Assembly: GCF_026627255.1 (NCBI RefSeq)
Contig: NZ_JAPNLM010000005.1
Coordinates: forward strand, 1 to 64,000
Direction: 5' to 3'
From: Streptomyces antarcticus
GTDB lineage: Bacteria; Actinomycetota; Actinomycetes; Streptomycetales; Streptomycetaceae
Length of the DNA: 64,000 nt
Under the pieces are notes generated by a model that saw nothing but the letters and a program-made list of their open reading frames with translations, was not told the origin of the DNA and ran no database searches. The position numbers and the translations under genes were made by a program. Positions 18,540 to 27,269 of this stretch are shown here, piece by piece; position 1 is the first letter of the stretch; every line of letters starts with the position of its first letter.

Positions 18540-19910
18540 TCAGGGACAGGGGCGGGTGACGGTCAGGTGCGCGGCGCGGGCGGCGTCGAAGCTGTCGTCG
18601 ACGGCGACCACGTCGCGTCCGGCGGCGTCCAGGAGCGAGGCGGCGATCGCCGCGCGCATCCCGCCCGCGCAGTGCACCCACACGGTGCCCTGCGGCACTT
18701 CGCCGGTCCGGCCGTGCAGCTCGTGGATCGGAATGTGCACCGAGTCCTCGACGTAGCCGTTCGCGCGCTCGGAATCCCGGCGCACATCCAGCACCACCAC
18801 TTCCTCCCCGCGCTCACGCACCCCGGCGAGGTCGGCGAAGGTCGCGCGGGGGAAGGAGGCAAGCTCCTCGCCCTCGCGGACCCAGGAAGCCGGGTCGCCG
18901 GTGGCGGCAGCGGTCGGGCGGTCGATGCCGACCCGGGCCAGCTCACGCTGCGCCTGGGCGATCTGCCCGGGAGTGTCGGCGAGCAGGGTGACGGGCTTGC
19001 CCCACGGGATCAGCCAGGCCAGATACGTGGCGAGCTTGCCCTCGCCCTCGAAGTTGAACGCCCCGGCCACATGGCCTTCGGCGAAAGCGACCCGGCTGCG
19101 CAGGTCCACCACCCACTCCCCGGCCGCGAGCCGCTTCGCGATCCGCTCGGCATCGGCCGGCGCGGGCGGGGTCAGGTCGATGGGGGCGGGGCCGGCGGCG
19201 TTGGCCGGGCCCATGTGCGCGTAGTAGGCGGGCACGTCCTCCAGGCCGGCGAGCATCCGCGCGACGAAGGTGTCCACGTCCAGGGTGAGCGCGTCGTTGC
19301 TTGTGCGCTCCTGGCCGATTGTCGTCGCCTCCCCCTCGGCCTGGGAGGAGGAGCAGAAACTGCCGAACCCGTGGGTGGGCAGCACCGGCACCGCATCGTC
19401 CAGCTCGTCGGCCAGGCGGTGGGCGGAGGCGTGCTGGGCCCGGGCCAGTTCCTCGGTCAGCCGCGGCTCGACCAGGTCGGGGCGGCCCACCGTGCCGATC
19501 AGCAGCGACCCGCCGGTGAACGCCGCCACACCGCGCCCGTCCTCCTCCAGCACGTAGGAGGTGTGGTGCGGGGTGTGCCCCGGGGTGGCGACCGCACGCA
19601 GCACCAGGTGCCCGTCCACGCCGACCGTGTCACCGTCGGCGACGGGGGTGCGGGCGAAGGACACGTTGGCCGCGGTCGGCACCAGGTAGGCGGCGCCGGT
19701 GACACGGGCCAGTTCCAGGCCGCCGCTGACGTAGTCGTTGTGCACGTGGGTCTCCGCCACGTACGCGATGCGCACCCCGCGCCTCGCGGCGGCGGCGATC
19801 ACCTGGTCGATGTCGCGGGGCGGGTCGATGACGACCGCACTGCGGGCGTCGCCGGCCAGGTAGCTGCGGTTGCCCAGGCCCTCGAACTCCAGGGTGTCGA
19901 CGAAATACAC
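18540..19910 (-). CDS. MBL-fold persulfide dioxygenase/rhodanese fusion (CstB-like)
   Basis: A 456-residue protein: an N-terminal metallo-beta-lactamase fold (His55, His57, Asp59 in 'THVHNDYVSGG', then 'ATPGHTPHH') typical of non-heme iron persulfide dioxygenases, followed by two rhodanese domains. The first (about 255-340) lacks an active cysteine; the second has Cys414 in 'VWVHCAGG'. It would oxidise persulfides to thiosulfate or sulfite. GTG 19910 has AAGGAG eight bases upstream. CstR-type dyads lie just upstream. Confidence 0.9.
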   Translation of the reverse strand: MYFVDTLEFEGLGNRSYLAGDARSAVVIDPPRDIDQVIAAAARRGVRIAYVAETHVHNDYVSGGLELARVTGAAYLVPTAANVSFARTPVADGDTVGVDGHLVLRAVATPGHTPHHTSYVLEEDGRGVAAFTGGSLLIGTVGRPDLVEPRLTEELARAQHASAHRLADELDDAVPVLPTHGFGSFCSSSQAEGEATTIGQERTSNDALTLDVDTFVARMLAGLEDVPAYYAHMGPANAAGPAPIDLTPPAPADAERIAKRLAAGEWVVDLRSRVAFAEGHVAGAFNFEGEGKLATYLAWLIPWGKPVTLLADTPGQIAQAQRELARVGIDRPTAAATGDPASWVREGEELASFPRATFADLAGVRERGEEVVVLDVRRDSERANGYVEDSVHIPIHELHGRTGEVPQGTVWVHCAGGMRAAIAASLLDAAGRDVVAVDDSFDAARAAHLTVTRPCP

Positions 19911-19938
19911 GGCTACGACTCCTTCACCAGATGGGATT

Positions 19939-19990
19939 TACCCCCGGGGGTATTTGATACTCACCCTAACAGCGATACCCAGGGGGGTAT
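19939..19990. promoter_or_regulatory. Two CsoR/CstR-type dyads upstream of the MBL-rhodanese operon
   Basis: TACCCCCGGGGGTA at 19939-19952 and ATACCCAGGGGGGTAT at 19975-19990, spaced about three helical turns centre to centre, lie in the divergent region between the dioxygenase and DUF302 genes. Confidence 0.72.
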
Positions 19991-20036
19991 TCCTGGGGTC
20001 GGGAGGCCCTGTTCGACATTGCGTCCACCTCGGCGG

Positions 20037-20052
20037 GTACCCGGTGGGGTAT
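20037..20052. promoter_or_regulatory. Third CsoR/CstR-type dyad, upstream of the DUF302 gene
   Basis: GTACCCGGTGGGGTAT at 20037-20052 lies about 43 bases upstream of the GTG at 20095 and matches the pattern of the two adjacent dyads. Confidence 0.6.
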
Positions 20053-20094
20053 CAGGGGATTCCCTTGTGCACCGACCCGAAGGAGCAGCGCACC

Positions 20095-20490
20095 GTGTCC
20101 TACGACCGCACCGTCCGCCTGGCCACCACCGACTTCGACACCGCCACCGCCGCGGTCCGCCAGGCACTGGCCGACCAGGGGTTCGGCATTCTCACCGAGA
20201 TCGACGTGAGGGCCACCCTGAAGGCCAAACTCGGTCACGACATGGAGGACTACCTGATCCTGGGCGCCTGCAACCCGCCGCTCGCCCACCGGGCACTGGA
20301 AGCCGACCGCTCCATCGGCCTGCTCCTGCCGTGCAACGTCGTCGTCCGCCGCGACGGCGACCACACGCTCGTCCAGGCCCTCGATCCGGGCACCATGGCC
20401 ACCCTCACCGGCCTCGACACCCTCAAGCCGGTCGCCGAGGAAGCCACCGCGCGCCTGGACGCCGCCCTGAACGCCCTGCCCGCCGCCTGA
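20095..20490 (+). CDS. DUF302 domain protein
   Basis: A 131-residue soluble protein of the DUF302 family ('VRQALADQGFGILTEIDV', 'YLILGACNPPLAHRALE', 'GLLLPCNVVV'). The conserved Cys residues in 'GACNPP' and 'LPCNV' are present. GTG 20095 follows AAGGAG. DUF302 proteins often accompany sulfide and metal stress genes; the biochemical role is not established. CstR-type dyads upstream suggest joint control. Confidence 0.87.
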   Translation: MSYDRTVRLATTDFDTATAAVRQALADQGFGILTEIDVRATLKAKLGHDMEDYLILGACNPPLAHRALEADRSIGLLLPCNVVVRRDGDHTLVQALDPGTMATLTGLDTLKPVAEEATARLDAALNALPAA

Positions 20491-20707
20491 GAGGCGTCGG
20501 TACCAGAGAACGGCCCGCCGACCGCGCGACCGCCCCGGGTCCTTGCCGACGCCGATGGCGAAAGGCCGGTACAAGAGGCCGGAGAACGACCGCCGGCACC
20601 ACAAGCCCTCTCCGCGCAGGCCCGCGCGGAAACCGGCCTGCCCTGGCAGATGCCCGGGGCGGTGGCACGTCTAGGCTGCTCACGCGCCTACCGGGAGGGG
20701 AAAGACC

Positions 20708-21370
20708 GTGGCGGACGAGCAGGAGCTGGCTGAGATCCAGCGGCGGCACTGGCAGGACACTTATGCCGCGCACCCGGGCATGTACGGCGAGGAGCCGTCC
20801 ACCCCCGCCGTCCACGCCGCCGCCGTGTTCAGTGCGGCGGAAGCCAGGGACGTGCTGGAGCTGGGGGCCGGGCACGGCCGCGACGCGCTGTTCTTCGCCC
20901 GCGAGGGCTTCACCGTCCAGGCGACCGACTTCAGCCCCGTCGGGCTGGAGCAGCTGCGCGACGTAGCCCGCTCTCAGGGAGTCGACGCGCGGGTGATCAC
21001 CGCGGTACACGACGTACGCGAGCCGCTGGCGCTCCCCGACGCCTCGGTGGACGCCGTCTTCGCGCACATGCTGCTGTGCATGGCGCTGTCGACGCACGAG
21101 ATCCACGCCCTGGTCGGCGAGGTCCACCGTGTTCTGCGGCCCGGTGGCGTCTTCGTCTACACCGTGCGGCACACCGGCGACGCCCACTACGGCACCGGCA
21201 CCGTGCACGGCGACGACATCTTCGAGCACGGCGGCTTCGCGGTCCACTTCTTCGGCCGCACCCTGGTCGAGGCCCTCGCCGACGGCTGGATGCTGAACGA
21301 GGTCCACGCCTTCGAGGAAGGCGAGCTGCCCCGCCGTCTGTGGCGCGTCACCCAGACCCTGCCCCGATGA
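20708..21370 (+). CDS. Class I SAM-dependent methyltransferase
   Basis: A 220-residue methyltransferase with motif I 'VLELGAGHGRDALFFA' (residues about 49-64), 'VQATDFSP' and a post-I/II region 'FAHMLLCMAL'. It resembles TehB/thiol-methyltransferase-like enzymes that detoxify oxyanions or thiols by methylation, but the substrate cannot be read from sequence. The start is GTG with GGGAGGGG upstream. It follows DUF302 after 217 bases in which I see no gene. Confidence 0.85.
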   Translation: MADEQELAEIQRRHWQDTYAAHPGMYGEEPSTPAVHAAAVFSAAEARDVLELGAGHGRDALFFAREGFTVQATDFSPVGLEQLRDVARSQGVDARVITAVHDVREPLALPDASVDAVFAHMLLCMALSTHEIHALVGEVHRVLRPGGVFVYTVRHTGDAHYGTGTVHGDDIFEHGGFAVHFFGRTLVEALADGWMLNEVHAFEEGELPRRLWRVTQTLPR

Positions 21371-21562
21371 CCGGGACCCCGCGCCGTCGGCGGACATCAC
21401 CGTCGACGGCACCGGCCCGCTGTGCGTCACCCTCCTGCTGAGGCTGCGTGCCGGCATCGCCGGCGCCGTCGCGGGCATAGTCGTCCGCGCCATAGCCACC
21501 GACCCCGCCGCCGCCCCGCTCGACCTGCCCGCGTGGTGCCACATGACCGGCCACACCTATCT

Positions 21563-21860
21563 CGGCCTCGTCCCGGTCGGGAGGCACCGCGAGGTCGGCG
21601 GCTTGTCCCGCGCCGAGGCCGAGGCCGAGCACCAGGTACCGGTTGCCGCCGGTCGGGCCGCCGGGGAAGTCCCACATGGTGCGCCCCAGCGTGTTGCGCC
21701 ACCGTCGCAGCAGCACGTTCCGGTGGACGCCTGCCTGGTAGTTCGGCTCGTTGCAAGCGAACGCGCGGGCGGCGGCGGGATCGGGTAGGCCGACGATGTA
21801 CACGCTGGCAGTGGGTGTGTCGCCGTCGCCGGCGAGGGTCGGGCCCCGGGCGCTTCACTT
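21563..21860 (-). pseudogene. YCII-related protein remnant
   Basis: The minus strand encodes 'VYIVGLPDPAAARAFACNEP' and 'LLRRWRNTLGRTMWDFPGG', typical of actinobacterial YCII-domain proteins, but the N-terminal half is missing (a stop precedes the homologous part) and the C-terminus drifts out of homology near 21563. The rest of 21371-22081 holds only this remnant, one copy of the 69-bp repeat and the leader of the next gene. Confidence 0.55.
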
Positions 21861-21881
21861 GGCGATAAGGCACCCGGAAGT

Positions 21882-21950
21882 GGAAGAACCCCCTGGCCAC
21901 AGCAGCCGAGACTCAGTGAGGCTCAGAACAACTCACGGGATGTCGCACAG
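21882..21950. repeat. 69-bp direct repeat, copy A
   Basis: Begins GGAAGAACCCCCTGGCCAC and ends AACTCACGGGATGTCGCACAG-like sequence; the centre is diverged but of equal length to copy B at 23182-23250, exactly 1300 bases away. Both ends are identical between copies. A pair of attachment sites or element ends is possible. Confidence 0.75.
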
Positions 21951-22081
21951 TAGCGATGCGGTCGATGCGGTGGCTGTTCAACAAGTCGGAGAAGGAGTAG
22001 CCCGCGTAACAGAATCGACCAAACCGGCATCTCTAGGTGCGCTCTGGGCCAAACTCTGAACAGCATCAGTAAGGGGGGATC

Positions 22082-22375
22082 ATGGCCAGGCTCATCGAGG
22101 CATCTCGCAGCATCTATGTAGTCGTGATCGTCGGAAGTATCACGGTGGTACTCGGGATCACGGCCGCAGCTGTCTACTTCAATTCGTCCGGCGCGACGGG
22201 TGACACTCTGCTCAAGCTGTTCGGTCAAAGCTTCGAGTCCGCCAACGTAGGTATCGCGGCCATTTTCATAGGCGGCGTAGTCGTGGTCATGCTGATCAGG
22301 AGAGTTATGCGATCGCTGGACCACACCGTGAGAACCGAGAGCGCCGAGCGACACCGCGAAGAGGAGACCCGCTAG
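22082..22375 (+). CDS. Small two-helix membrane protein
   Basis: A 97-residue protein with two hydrophobic segments (about residues 12-34 and 57-78) and charged ends. AGGGGGGATC precedes the ATG, and a strong terminator follows the stop, so it is a genuine single-gene unit. It lies between the two 69-bp repeats. I do not recognise a family. Confidence 0.7.
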   Translation: MARLIEASRSIYVVVIVGSITVVLGITAAAVYFNSSGATGDTLLKLFGQSFESANVGIAAIFIGGVVVVMLIRRVMRSLDHTVRTESAERHREEETR

Positions 22376-22382
22376 CTACCGC

Positions 22383-22422
22383 AAGGAGGGGGCCCCGGCC
22401 GACATGGCCGGGGCCCCTCCTT
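22383..22422 (+). terminator. Strong hairpin terminator
   Basis: AAGGAGGGGGCCCCGGCC and its inverted partner GGCCGGGGCCCCTCCTT form a 17-bp GC-rich stem (one bulged G) with a four-base loop directly after the small membrane gene. Confidence 0.75.
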
Positions 22423-22468
22423 ATGCCCCTCCCACAGTGCCTGTACGTCGCCGTGGCATGATCCCCCG

Positions 22469-23077
22469 TCATGGGGAGACGGGAGCTCGGACGCCTTCCA
22501 GATGCCCTTGTTCGCGGCGTTCAGCCGCAGGTTCCACCTCATATCGGGCCAGTCCTTCCAGCCGCTTCGCGGCCCGTTCCATCCCGGCGACCCAGGCGTC
22601 CTCGACCGGGTCTGCTGCACGTGGGCCGGTGAACAATGTCCCGACCTCCGGCTCACTCGGCGGGATCGGCAGCTGGGCGTCCATGGCCCCGCGCGGCCGG
22701 TTCATCTCGTCGATCGGGCACTCGACCACCCGGGCGGTCATCCGGTGGAGCTCGACCTTGTGCCGCAGCTCCAGAAACAGGAAGTACGTGTTCAGCGCCT
22801 GCGACGGGCCCAGCCGGGTGCCGCTCGGCGAGTGTCGCAGTACCTTCCCGAAGGACACGTCGGCGTCGGCCAGCTCCATGGCCCACAGCGGTCGGCCGAA
22901 CCAGGCCCGCATCTGATCAAGATGACCAACGTCCCCGCGGATCGTGCCGTCCGCCAGACCCGCCGAGGCTCGTGCGAGGACGAACCCGGCCAGCACGTCG
23001 GTCTCGAACTGGTCCAGTTCTTCCGCCGAGACCGGATCGCGGAACTCGCGCAGGTCGCGTACGGCAGCCAGCGCCAA
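22469..23077 (-). pseudogene. Tyrosine recombinase with internal deletion of the catalytic core
   Basis: The frame has a recombinase N-terminal domain ('NTYFLFLELRHKVELHRMTA', 'VECPIDEMNRPRGAMDAQL') and then jumps to what I recognise as the extreme C-terminus ('VEDAWVAGMERAAKRLEGL'). The central region with R-HxxR-Y is missing, so it cannot be active. The start is TTG or lies further upstream. The deletion keeps the frame open. Confidence 0.65.
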
Positions 23078-23181
23078 CCCGAGCCTCCTCGCCTTCGCCC
23101 CGACTGCGAATTGGTCAGACGAGATGAGAATGCTTCAGGAAATCCGAAGTTGCGTCACAAGCCCACGAAGCGCACGAAGGG

Positions 23182-23250
23182 GGAAGAACCCCCTGGCCAC
23201 TGGGACAAGAACTCAGCAGGACTCAGGGGAACTCACGGGATGTCGCACAG
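23182..23250. repeat. 69-bp direct repeat, copy B
   Basis: Partner of 21882-21950. The first 19 and last 20 bases are identical and the internal part shares the ACTCAG phrasing at the same offsets. Copies A and B bracket the small membrane gene and the recombinase remnant. Confidence 0.75.
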
Positions 23251-23258
23251 ACGTGGCG

Positions 23259-23290
23259 GAGGCCGCTCCTCACGATCGAGGAGCGGCCTC
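23259..23290 (-). terminator. Hairpin terminator after the DUF4396 gene
   Basis: A 13-bp perfect stem (GAGGCCGCTCCTC and its complement) with a six-base loop lies 25 bases beyond the DUF4396 stop. Confidence 0.7.
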
Positions 23291-23314
23291 AGGGGCCGGC
23301 TGGCGGCGAGGGCG

Positions 23315-23878
23315 TCAGTGGTACGCGTGGACGACGGCGTGGCCCTTGCCGCGGCCGATCATCCACTTGTTCACGGGGGTGGTGATCAGGAAAGCGACGG
23401 CGAAGCCGCCCAGGAGCGCGGTCCAGAACAGTGCGTCGGACAGGTGGGCGTCCATGGCGCCGGGAGTCAGGGCGATGATGCCGTTGTCGACGAGTTCCAT
23501 CACCGCGATGGAGACGGTGTCGGCGGCGAGTGCGACCTTGAGGGCGGTCTTGAAGTCCAGCCCGGCCTTGCGCACCGCCAACAGGGTGAAGGAGTAGCCG
23601 AAGACGAACGCGAGCGTGATCGCCAGGACCATGGTCGCCACGTTGCTCCACATCAGGGCGGTGCCGATGACCATGCCGAGGATCTCGCCGATGGCGCATC
23701 CGGTCAGGCAGTGCAGCGTCGCCTTGGCGGCAGCTCCCCAGGTCACTGTCCCCATGGAGTGCCCGCCATGACCCTCGTGGGTGTGATGTGCGGCGTGGTC
23801 GTGCCCGTCGGCGTGGGCCTGGTGTGCGGAGTGGTCGTGAGCGGCGTCGTGATGTGCGCTGTGATCCATGTCCTTCAT
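23315..23878 (-). CDS. DUF4396 membrane protein with His-rich N-terminus
   Basis: A protein of about 187 residues. The N-terminal 45 residues are dominated by His, Asp and Ala ('MDHSAHHDAAHDHSAHQAHA'), followed by a four-helix DUF4396 domain with conserved 'HCLTGCAIGEILGMVIG'. The His-rich leader suggests soft-metal binding. ATG 23878 is chosen by the family-like start, without a clear Shine-Dalgarno. A CstR-type dyad at 23930-23946 implies control together with the sulfide genes. Confidence 0.82.
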   Translation of the reverse strand: MKDMDHSAHHDAAHDHSAHQAHADGHDHAAHHTHEGHGGHSMGTVTWGAAAKATLHCLTGCAIGEILGMVIGTALMWSNVATMVLAITLAFVFGYSFTLLAVRKAGLDFKTALKVALAADTVSIAVMELVDNGIIALTPGAMDAHLSDALFWTALLGGFAVAFLITTPVNKWMIGRGKGHAVVHAYH

Positions 23879-23929
23879 CCCCAATCGCGTCCAGTTTGAC
23901 CGGCATCCCCACGGCCTCACCGTGACAGT

Positions 23930-23946
23930 ATACCCCAGGGGGGTAT
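23930..23946. promoter_or_regulatory. CsoR/CstR-type dyad upstream of the DUF4396 gene
   Basis: ATACCCCAGGGGGGTAT lies about 52 bases upstream of the DUF4396 start and matches the dyads at 17080 and 19975. No gene is seen in 23947-24241, which holds only this edge and the long hairpin below. Confidence 0.72.
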
Positions 23947-24143
23947 GTGTCGAGGGGGTGCAGGGTGCAGGGCCGCCTTCCGCGAAGGGCGGAGATGGTC
24001 GCGCACACGCTGTGGGACTTCTTTGTCAAGTTGCCCGTCTGCTGGCCGTCATCGTCTGGCCCGCGCGGAGCGACAGGCCTGGCAAGGTGCTCCCACCTGC
24101 GCCGACGCCAACGACGATCCCGCTGCCGCGTGCTCTGGCGCCT

Positions 24144-24201
24144 GAACCGAACAGGGCGGGTCCCGCCGGGTGTACCCGGCGGGACCCGCCCTGTTCGGTT
24201 C
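24144..24201. terminator. 27-bp perfect inverted repeat, probable bidirectional terminator
   Basis: Two 27-base arms (24144-24170 and 24175-24201) pair perfectly around a TGTA loop. It sits between the DUF4396 promoter region and the decayed MFS gene. The stem is much longer than an ordinary terminator and could also be an element end. Confidence 0.65.
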
Positions 24202-24241
24202 GCGGGCTGTGCGTGAAGTGACGGCGACGGCCTGACCGCGG

Positions 24242-24683
24242 TCAGTTGGCGGCCTTTTGGCGGGACTCGGTTTCGCCCTGGGCCGGTACGGATGCCGCCG
24301 GGGCGTCGGTCGGATGCGGCTTGCCTCGCATGAGGGCGAGGGTGGCGAGTGCGCCGGTGGCGGCGATGCCCGCGGCGGTGAGGAACGCGGCGCTGAATCC
24401 GTCGGTGAGGGCGGGCAAGTTCCCGAGCGCTCCCGCCCCCTGGGAGGTGGCCAGTGAGGTGAGCGAGGCCAGGCCGAAGGCGGAGCCGGGCCGCTGCCCT
24501 GCGGCGAAACCGGCCAGGAACAACTGCGCCGCACCCCAGGGCGCGCCCCCAGGGAACAGGACCCTCGGCGAGGGTGTGGTGCGCGAAGACACCAAGGACC
24601 GTCGACAGGACGGCGAACACCGCTGCCCGCACAGCGGGCAGCGGAACGATCGCGGACGTCCTGCTCGGGGTCGCGGCACCCAT
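24242..24683 (-). pseudogene. Chimeric remnant: membrane-protein N-terminus joined to an MFS C-terminus
   Basis: From ATG 24683 the minus strand reads 'VRAAVFAVLSTVLGVFAHH', like the start of a small Streptomyces membrane protein. A one-base frameshift near 24542 leads into 'FGLASLTSLATSQGAG' and 'GFSAAFLTAAGIAATGALA', the last helices of an EmrB-type drug transporter. Neither part is complete. Confidence 0.55.
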
Positions 24684-24759
24684 CATGGACGAGCGCCCTG
24701 GGACACTGCAGACCAGTAGGCAAACCCGTTCCGGATCACCCAACCGCTGCCGCCGGCGG

Positions 24760-25950
24760 TCAGGCCGTGGCCGCCACTGCGGCGGCGAGGCGGGGCGAGG
24801 CCACGCTGGTCCCGCAAACGAACCGGACCACCGGGCCGAAGGTCGCCGCCGCCGCGAGGCCGGTGAAGTACAGACCCGGCACCGAGGAGGCGAACCCGCC
24901 GTCCAGCCGGGGATACCCGCCGACCCGGATAAGGCGGGTCCGCAGTTCCGGCGAGAGGAACTCCAGTGCATCCAGCCGCATCTGGTACCCGGTGGCGGCC
25001 AGGACGTGGTCGGCTTCGACCTGCCGCACCCTCCCGTCAGCCGACCTGGTTGTCAGTACGACACCGTCGCCTGAGGCCAAGGCGCCGGTGATCTGCCGTG
25101 CCCCCAGGAGCGGGACCTTCCCGGCGACACGGTTCTTGAGCCACCATGCCCCGCTCGGGCCCAGGACCCGTTGCGCCAGGTGCAGCCGCGCCGGGGCGGG
25201 CAGATGCCGCAGCAGCGGGGCCTGGCGGGCCAGCGGATACAGCGACCAGGACCGCCCGAGCGGCGTGTCCGGCTGCCAGGAGAGCCGCCCAGCCGGTGCG
25301 GCGGCGAACCGCGGACGCTCGGCACGGGTCAGCAGCCGTACCTGCACGCCCGCTTCGCCAAGCAGCGCCGCACTCTCCAGAGCGGACTGGCCGGCTCCCA
25401 CGACTACGACGTGCCTGCCCGCCAGACGCGTGAGGTCGGTGTGCTGACTGCTGTGGGAGACGAGTCCCGCAATCGACGGCCCGTCCGGGACGGCCGCGGC
25501 CAGCTCCGCGGGCAGGTGGGCCAGGCCGGTCAGCCCGCTGGCGACGACGACGGCGGCAGCGGTCATCTCCTCACCCGAGGACAGTTTGACCCGAAAGCCG
25601 CGCTTCTCCTGGTCGACTCCGGTGACCTGTACGTCTTCGACGTCGGGGACCAAGCGGTCGCGGAACCACAGGCCGTAGCGGACGAACAGCTCCTTGGGGA
25701 CCTGGTGGGTTCCGCTGAGTTCCCGCACGCCTGTCTTCCGGCAGAAGTCGGCGAGCTGGTAGCCGGGCTGGGGTGCAGACAACGAGGACGCGGCGGGTGA
25801 CGACTTCAAGATCATGCCTTCGGGCATGTGCGACGACCAGCTCGTCATGGGTGAGCCGAAGACGCGTACGGGCAGACCGAGCGCGCGCAGGTGGGCGGCG
25901 GCGGACAGACCGTACGGGCCGGCCCCGATCACAGCAATGGTGTTGGGCAT
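24760..25950 (-). CDS. FAD-dependent NAD(P)-binding oxidoreductase
   Basis: A 396-residue flavoprotein with an N-terminal FAD site 'VIGAGPYGLSAAAHL' (about residues 6-20) and a second dinucleotide site 'VVVVGAGQSALESAALL' (about 180-196). The layout is that of flavin monooxygenase/lysine-N-hydroxylase-like or trka-type oxidoreductases. GGGGAC precedes the ATG. In this setting it might act on sulfur compounds, but the substrate is not readable. It is adjacent to decayed genes yet is itself intact. Confidence 0.85.
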   Translation of the reverse strand: MPNTIAVIGAGPYGLSAAAHLRALGLPVRVFGSPMTSWSSHMPEGMILKSSPAASSLSAPQPGYQLADFCRKTGVRELSGTHQVPKELFVRYGLWFRDRLVPDVEDVQVTGVDQEKRGFRVKLSSGEEMTAAAVVVASGLTGLAHLPAELAAAVPDGPSIAGLVSHSSQHTDLTRLAGRHVVVVGAGQSALESAALLGEAGVQVRLLTRAERPRFAAAPAGRLSWQPDTPLGRSWSLYPLARQAPLLRHLPAPARLHLAQRVLGPSGAWWLKNRVAGKVPLLGARQITGALASGDGVVLTTRSADGRVRQVEADHVLAATGYQMRLDALEFLSPELRTRLIRVGGYPRLDGGFASSVPGLYFTGLAAAATFGPVVRFVCGTSVASPRLAAAVAATA

Positions 25951-26060
25951 GGATGTCCCCTATCAACGCGGCCCGGCCCCGTCAGGCGGGCAGGCCGAAT
26001 GACGCAGTGACGCGTGCACTGCACTGGCGTGACGGCGCTGCCTGACCGACTCGAACGTCC

Positions 26061-26714
26061 TCAGACGGCCGGCAGCCGCAGTGCAGGGGGACCTCTGCGC
26101 ACGACCGCGTCCGCCAGCATCGCCTCATGCGCTGCGGGTGCCCGTTCGTGACTCGCGCCCCAACCCGGCAGGAGAGGTACGCCGGGGTCGGTAACGGCAA
26201 CCAGGGGGAACAGCAGACAGCGAAGCGCGTCCGTGAGGGCGGCGAGCTGTTGCTGGGCCGCCTGGTACAGCTGCTGGTTGTCGGCATCGGCAAGGTGCAG
26301 CATCCATGCCACGAGCACCATGCAGGCCAGATACCCCACAGCCCAGCCGCCGTCGCCGTGCGCCGCCTCACCGATGGCGGCCGTGTCGGCGTGGAACCCG
26401 GCCATCGCACCGGCCTGCGCAACGACGCCGCCCGCTACGTGGCTCCGCAGGGACCGCGTCCGGAAGAAGATCCGCCAAGCCGTCGCACCCAGCACCAGGA
26501 GGGCGGTCAGCCAGGCGCCCCACGACGGTGTGCCGCCGAACACCAGATGATGTCCCGCGACTGCCAACGCCGTATGTACGGAGGAGAACATCAGCATCCG
26601 TGCACCCGTCGCCGTCGAGACGGCCCGCGTGGCGCCAGGCTGCGAGATGCTCTGTTCCGGACGTGTCATGACTGGACCAGCGTCAACGGTCAAGCTGCCT
26701 CTCGTCCTGCACAT
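26061..26714 (-). CDS. Membrane protein of unknown function
   Basis: A protein of about 217 residues with three or four hydrophobic segments ('MFSSVHTALAVAGHHLVFGG', 'AWLTALLVLGATAWRIFF', 'VGYLACMVLVAWMLHLADAD'). ATG 26714 is favoured by GGAGGGAG about eight bases upstream; ATG 26669 is an alternative. The cytosolic part is Gln/Ala-rich. I do not recognise a family. Confidence 0.65.
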   Translation of the reverse strand: MCRTRGSLTVDAGPVMTRPEQSISQPGATRAVSTATGARMLMFSSVHTALAVAGHHLVFGGTPSWGAWLTALLVLGATAWRIFFRTRSLRSHVAGGVVAQAGAMAGFHADTAAIGEAAHGDGGWAVGYLACMVLVAWMLHLADADNQQLYQAAQQQLAALTDALRCLLFPLVAVTDPGVPLLPGWGASHERAPAAHEAMLADAVVRRGPPALRLPAV

Positions 26715-26846
26715 CCGCTCAACTCCCTCCCTCGGAGGCCATAGCGAATTCGTGCGAAGGGTGAGAGCCCTGACCGCGAGTCGGGACTGCGGTGCTCGAC
26801 GAGCCGGCGCCACGACCACGCCCCCCAGCGGTGCCGGGGGCAGTCT

Positions 26847-27269
26847 CTATTCGTCGTCGAGTTCGTGCCGGACGCGGCGCGAGGGCTGAAAGGCGTACAG
26901 GTCCAGGACACCTGGTGGTTCGGCCAGGCCCGGCCCGCCGTCGTTGACCCAGGCGGTGATGTCGGCGGCGGCACCGGAGTCGTTGACCTCGCCGAGCCAG
27001 ACGGGACGCGCGCCGGCCTTCCGTCCTTCGGTGGAGGGCTGGATGACGATGACGTTGGCGCGCTCGCACGCGTCCAGGCAGTCAGTACGCCGCACCATCG
27101 CCACGGCGGCCAGCGCGGTCCGCAGGTCGGTGATCTGGGCTTCGTGGTCAAGGTGGGGGACCTTGGCCATGGTGCCGCAGCAGCACCCCCGGCAGACAGT
27201 GACGGTGCAGCGGGCATCGGCGGCCCTGGTCGGGGCGGCCGTGCGATTGCGGCGGATGCTCTTGCTCAC
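26847..27269 (-). CDS. 2Fe-2S thioredoxin-like ferredoxin domain protein
   Basis: A 140-residue protein with the cysteine pattern of thioredoxin-like 2Fe-2S ferredoxins: 'VTVCRGCCCG' near residue 25 and 'RTDCLDACERANVIV' near residue 64. It would carry an iron-sulfur cluster. Its ATG overlaps the stop of the P1B-4 ATPase gene (ATGA), suggesting a linked role in iron or cobalt homeostasis, for example as a redox or iron-status partner. Confidence 0.82.
   Translation of the reverse strand: MSKSIRRNRTAAPTRAADARCTVTVCRGCCCGTMAKVPHLDHEAQITDLRTALAAVAMVRRTDCLDACERANVIVIQPSTEGRKAGARPVWLGEVNDSGAAADITAWVNDGGPGLAEPPGVLDLYAFQPSRRVRHELDDE

Noticed and set aside
18285..20966. An 893-codon plus-strand open frame
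   Set aside because: Runs antisense through the MBL-rhodanese gene and out of frame through DUF302 and the methyltransferase; no coherent domain.
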